From positions 66,444,783-66,508,782 of the forward strand of contig JAKCOZ010000002.1 in NCBI GenBank assembly GCA_022605955.1: DNA of 64,000 nucleotides, given 5' to 3'. This stretch comes from Rallus limicola (taxonomy: Eukaryota; Chordata; Aves; Gruiformes; Rallidae). The notes below the pieces were generated by a model. It saw only the letters and a list, made by a program, of their open reading frames with translations. It was not told the origin of the DNA and did not search any database. The translations under genes were made by a program, and so were the position numbers. Shown piece by piece: positions 60,452 through 64,000 of the stretch (its first letter is position 1; each line of letters starts with the position of its first letter).

Positions 60452-60702
60452 GAATCACAACCGTGCTGACCATGACCACCATCAGCACCCACCTCAGGGA
60501 GACCTTGCCAAAGATCCCCTACGTCAAGGCAATCGATATTTACCTGATGGGATGTTTTGTGTTTGTGTTCCTGGCCTTGCTGGAATATGCCTTTGTAAAC
60601 TACATATTCTTTGGAAAAGGACCACAACGTCAAAAAAAGGCAGCAGGCAGGGCAGGACATGCTACAGGCAAGAGGAGCAGACTGGAAACAAACAGAGCCC
60701 AG
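60452..60702 (+). CDS. GABRB1: GABRB1 exon 8: M2, M3 and start of cytoplasmic loop
   Basis: This 251-bp exon has acceptor TTCCTTTTGCAG and donor CCCAG|GTAAAA, and ends in phase 0. It encodes 83 residues, 255-337. M2 includes Leu259 (9' gate), Ser265 at 15' (AGC, 60484-60486) and His267 at 17'. Ser265 is the residue that makes beta-1 receptors weakly sensitive to etomidate and loreclezole, while beta-2 and beta-3 carry Asn. M3 begins near Ala280 and contains Met286, another anaesthetic-site residue. After IFFGKGPQ the cytoplasmic loop begins and diverges from mammalian beta-1: residues 313-337 hold five Arg and three Lys against one Glu. The frame stays open 45 nt past the donor, so intron retention would add 14 residues and stop at 60745-60747, losing M4. 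Confidence 0.96.
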
Positions 60703-62465
60703 GTAAAATGTTCAAAGATACCTTTTCAAACACTGTTTCTGCTGTGACAATGTTGATGTGTGTGATGATAGAGACAAATGCACTTTGAACACGTATGCAA
60801 AGGCATTTAAGATTGTCTGGAGAAAAATCATATTCTAAGGAGATTACAGCAGCATATGGTTTGTTCCATCTTCAACTGAAGGCAGAGTAAGAAACTACAG
60901 AAAATGCAAATGAGTATTTAGAACAAGCATGCTTTTGCAGCTCAGAAGAAATACAAAGGGTACAAGGAATTTAAATATTTATCATTTCAACTGCGTGTTT
61001 CTTTACTATAGAAGGTGGCATAGAAGAAATAGAAGAAACGTTTATTACATAGTTCTTCTTTACACACTTACAGAAACTTCCCCAAAAATAGATAGGAAAG
61101 ATAGATACTGCTGCTTCAGTAGTCTTGAATGAAGCACAGACCACTGAGCTTCCAGGAATGCAGAGGATGCTGCTAGGTTGCAGCAGCTATCACAGATGTC
61201 AGGATTTTTCCCTCAGGCTAAAATCCAGCAGACCACTGTTACTCCCTTTTAAAAACCAAGCCAGACAAACTCCAGCAAGTAATACTACAGGCATTTTTCT
61301 TAACAGGGAAAAGTTTAATTTAGCAGTATGACACCAAGCGCTTGCAAACTTACATAAACCTATTCCATTTTTTCCCTGTTTTTCAGTAATAAACACTTCC
61401 CTCAGGTGTTTTTGGCCTAGTCTGACTCAGAGAAAAATACATATCCTAATGAGCCAGTAATTTTCTCTGTTCTCTACTTTCCTTACAATATATTACACTC
61501 AGATATTAATGAGATCTTGCCCAGGCTATCCTATAAATTTCTGTCCTGTTTTGGCCTGAGGTGATAACATATCGCCAAAGCTATATGTGAGCCCTCTGTT
61601 CAGCTTGAAGAATGAGACCAACACATAAAACTTAAACAGGTAAGACTTCAGCTTGATGGATGATTGCAATTTTACACACATGTCAGGAAGCACATTTCAG
61701 AAACTCTGTGATAATTTATTAGTTCTGGAGTTGTGTCTTGTGTCCCAGCATCACACCGCTACAGCTGCGCATCGTTCACAGAATTGTCATGTGCTTAGTC
61801 TCAGTGAACTCATGAGCACATTAAAAGTCCTCACCTGCATGCATCTCCTGTCCCAATGTATAGGAGATGCTGTAGTACAGTGGGTGCACAAATCCAGTTC
61901 AGGCTTGCAGCAGTCTGCAAGGTCCCACAGAGTAATGTCCTTCACAGAGCCGGGGAGACAAGCCACTCCATTATGGATGGTTGTGTGCAGACACTGTCTG
62001 TCCATTCCTATGGAAGATAAGGGTGGGGAAAAAAAAACAACAAACCCCACCAACTCTGACCAGTCACTTCAACAGCTCCTGAGATAAACCAGCCTAGGTG
62101 AGAAGCAGCACAGCAAGGATTCATGATGAAGAGGGAATCATCACAGAAGTCAGCCTTGGCTACATGGGCCCCAGCGCACTGACCTGTGTAAAGGATGTGA
62201 AAATGTAAAGGCTAAGAGTTCAGGTAAGCTCTTTTTCCTATCATATGTGAAGAGCATAGAAAATACTTGCCACCGCTCTTGAACCTTTCAGAGCACCACA
62301 TGCATGCACCAGCCTTTTTCTGACAAAAAACAGAAGGCCCACATACTTGTGCACGCTTTGTACCAGGATTTGTGAGTGTTCACACTTTAGTTTGCAATTC
62401 CAGACTGAGAATGCTTTAAGTGAACAGACTGCTTCTTCCTGTATGGTGCAGGATTGTGATGTTAG

Positions 62466-62485
62466 ATACACACACGTGTGTGTAT
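62466..62485. repeat. Perfect 20-bp palindrome of alternating CA/TG
   Basis: ATACACACACGTGTGTGTAT reads the same on both strands and is alternating purine-pyrimidine, then continues into TATATACATACATA. Such sequence can form Z-DNA or a cruciform. Its centre CACGTG is also an E-box. Confidence 0.9.
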
Positions 62486-63887
62486 ATATACATACATACT
62501 TTCACGTATCACACATGTGAATAGATACCAGTGGATTTTGTTATTCCACTGGAGATACATTGATGTAGGTCCTTGTGAGCATTCATTTTGCTCAGCATGC
62601 TGATGTCCAACAGCTGTATTTCTGTCTTTGGCAGGCAGACCGCACGTGACCGGAGCAGCAGGACACAGTAAGGTTGTGTGACCTCAAGTGAAGGCAGCTC
62701 CCAGTCTCCCTCCATCATGTTTTGAGATTTTTCACTGGTATTATGATGTCTGTGCCAGAGCAGGGGAAAGGATTTTTTGAGCACAAAACAAGCACAGCTG
62801 TAAGTATATACAGATATAGGATAGTTTTTCCCCCCCTCATTCTTGACCCATACCACTTAGCCATACAGGGACGTATAACCAGTAGAAGATATGTAACAGT
62901 GCTTCCTCTCTTTGTACCAGGTGAAGACATTGGTCATTCTTATCTGACCTACAACTCCTGCAACTAAAAAAATTCAAAGTCCTTCACTAGATGACAAAAA
63001 CCTTCTACAACACTCAGCAACGCCAACTGTGATATTAACACAGTATAGAGAAGACCAGGTGGAAAGTGAAACCATACTGCTGTTTCATATGTGGCTCTTC
63101 CTTGCTCTACAGACCAAAGAATGTGGAAATAAAGCCCCTCCATTTTCACAAATTATGCCCTTTTAATTTTTAATATGCAAAAGATATTAATTTGTAGTAA
63201 ACAAACTTTCTGTTTCTTTGAATAAAGCATAAAGTCTACTTATATCTCTTTGTCCATTTGTCAAAGCTAGGTGTCCCTGAGGAAACCACCATCATTATGG
63301 ATAAATAGGACAAACCATCCAGCAAGAAAATATTTAGACAGTCCATGGATGCAACTACTTCTGTTTCCCCAGATGATTGTAATGTGAATAATCATTACAC
63401 AGAAGATGTCTTCTAAGCATAAGAAAGAGATAGGATGCAAACATGATGCAAGTGGGAAAGGGGCTGAGCCATCCAGGGGTTCATAAATGGCAACACAAAC
63501 AGGTGGAAAACAGTCTATTGTTCTGCATTTCTGCACAGCATCACTCCTTCTTATCAAACCTTCTGTGAACCACAAAACACCTGGGGTGAAAAGCCAGAGA
63601 CCAGCCACAGGCTCTGAGGAAAACATACAATTTTCCAGAACAGTGGGTACAGGAAGGAGAAAAAGGAGGGAGCACGTAACCACACAACTAGCTCAACCTT
63701 CAAGTAAACCTGCACCTGAATAAATATATCCCTGCTGAGCACAGCCTGTTCCTTTGCAGATCAGATTGTGGTAAACATACAAGCCAGATCATTTCCTTTT
63801 GTGATGTTTCTTAAGCACAAATCAAGGCTTTTCCATCACTGATGAAGATTCACAGACACAGATAAATATAGATACAGATATATACTG

Positions 63888-63912
63888 GTGTACACACACA
63901 CATATATATATA
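63888..63912 (+). repeat. Compound (CA)n(TA)n microsatellite
   Basis: About 12 bases of CA repeat are followed directly by about 10 bases of TA repeat. Short and probably stable, but a possible length marker. Confidence 0.85.
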
Positions 63913-64000
63913 CCTGTGCTGATTTAGGCTGTAGTTAGTTCCAGTGCAAATGAAGAATTTAAAATCTACAAACTCAATATAGATACACACTCAATGTTTA

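Larger units (their letters stand above)
60703..64000 (+). other. GABRB1: 5' part of GABRB1 intron 8
   Basis: Begins with the exon 8 donor GTAAAA. The last coding exon, which should encode the rest of the cytoplasmic loop and M4 (with the IPDLTDVN motif), was looked for in all frames and is not in these 3.3 kb. The stretch holds a perfect 20-bp palindrome at 62466-62485, an A/C tract at 62029-62058 and a CA/TA microsatellite at 63892-63912. ORFs at 61653-62087 and 63267-63683 are unrecognised and probably chance. Confidence 0.85.

Noticed and set aside
60351..60788. ORF of 145 codons on + overlapping exon 8
   Set aside because: It is a different frame from the receptor reading, which is fixed by the M2-M3 protein sequence and by the exon phases.
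61653..62087. ORF of 144 codons on + in intron 8
   Set aside because: Not the missing last exon: it lacks IPDLTDVN and any M4-like hydrophobic end. No other match recognised.
63267..63683. Minus-strand ORF of 138 codons with hydrophobic stretches
   Set aside because: Hydrophobicity comes from T-rich codons; no family motif and no splice or promoter context.

Overview
The window is vertebrate nuclear DNA, most likely from a bird. It carries five consecutive coding exons of one gene on the + strand, separated by AT-rich introns, and the recognisable repeats are few and mainly CR1 LINE pieces with the sauropsid ATTCTATG-type 3' end. Low repeat density and moderately sized introns for a neuronal receptor gene fit Aves better than mammals. 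Turtles and crocodilians also carry CR1 and cannot be strictly excluded.

The gene is GABRB1, encoding the beta-1 subunit of the GABA-A receptor, a pentameric ligand-gated chloride channel. The exons lie at 5173-5393 (loops D and A), 37099-37181 (Cys-loop), 58721-58858 (loop B, lead into loop C), 58966-59118 (loop C, M1, start of M2) and 60452-60702 (most of M2, M3, start of the cytoplasmic loop). Exon lengths (221, 83, 138, 153 and 251 bp), phases and GT/AG sites agree with one reading frame from mature residue 56 to 337. Ser at M2 position 265 (15') and the sequence of the 138-bp exon single out beta-1 from beta-2 and beta-3. The signal peptide, the N-terminal exons and the last exon with M4 lie outside the window.

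Layout: 1-5172 end of intron 3; 5394-37098 intron 4, with a dead CR1 reverse-transcriptase copy at 32700-33960, a CR1 3' fragment at 35061-35355 and two LTR-like candidates near 7.8-8.2 and 15.2-15.9 kb; 37182-58720 intron 5, with an isolated CpG island at 53950-54420 next to an antisense CR1 copy at 54437-55370; 58859-58965 a 107-bp intron; 59119-60451 intron 7; 60703-64000 start of intron 8. No other protein-coding or RNA gene could be supported. The many short ORFs look like chance.

Points most worth a second look: a Gln where mammalian beta subunits have Leu99 in GABA-binding loop A; a strongly basic M3-M4 loop start unlike mammalian beta-1; the orphan intronic CpG island; and a marked bias of A/C-rich, G-poor tracts to the coding strand. 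I found no evidence for a wholly new biological system here.
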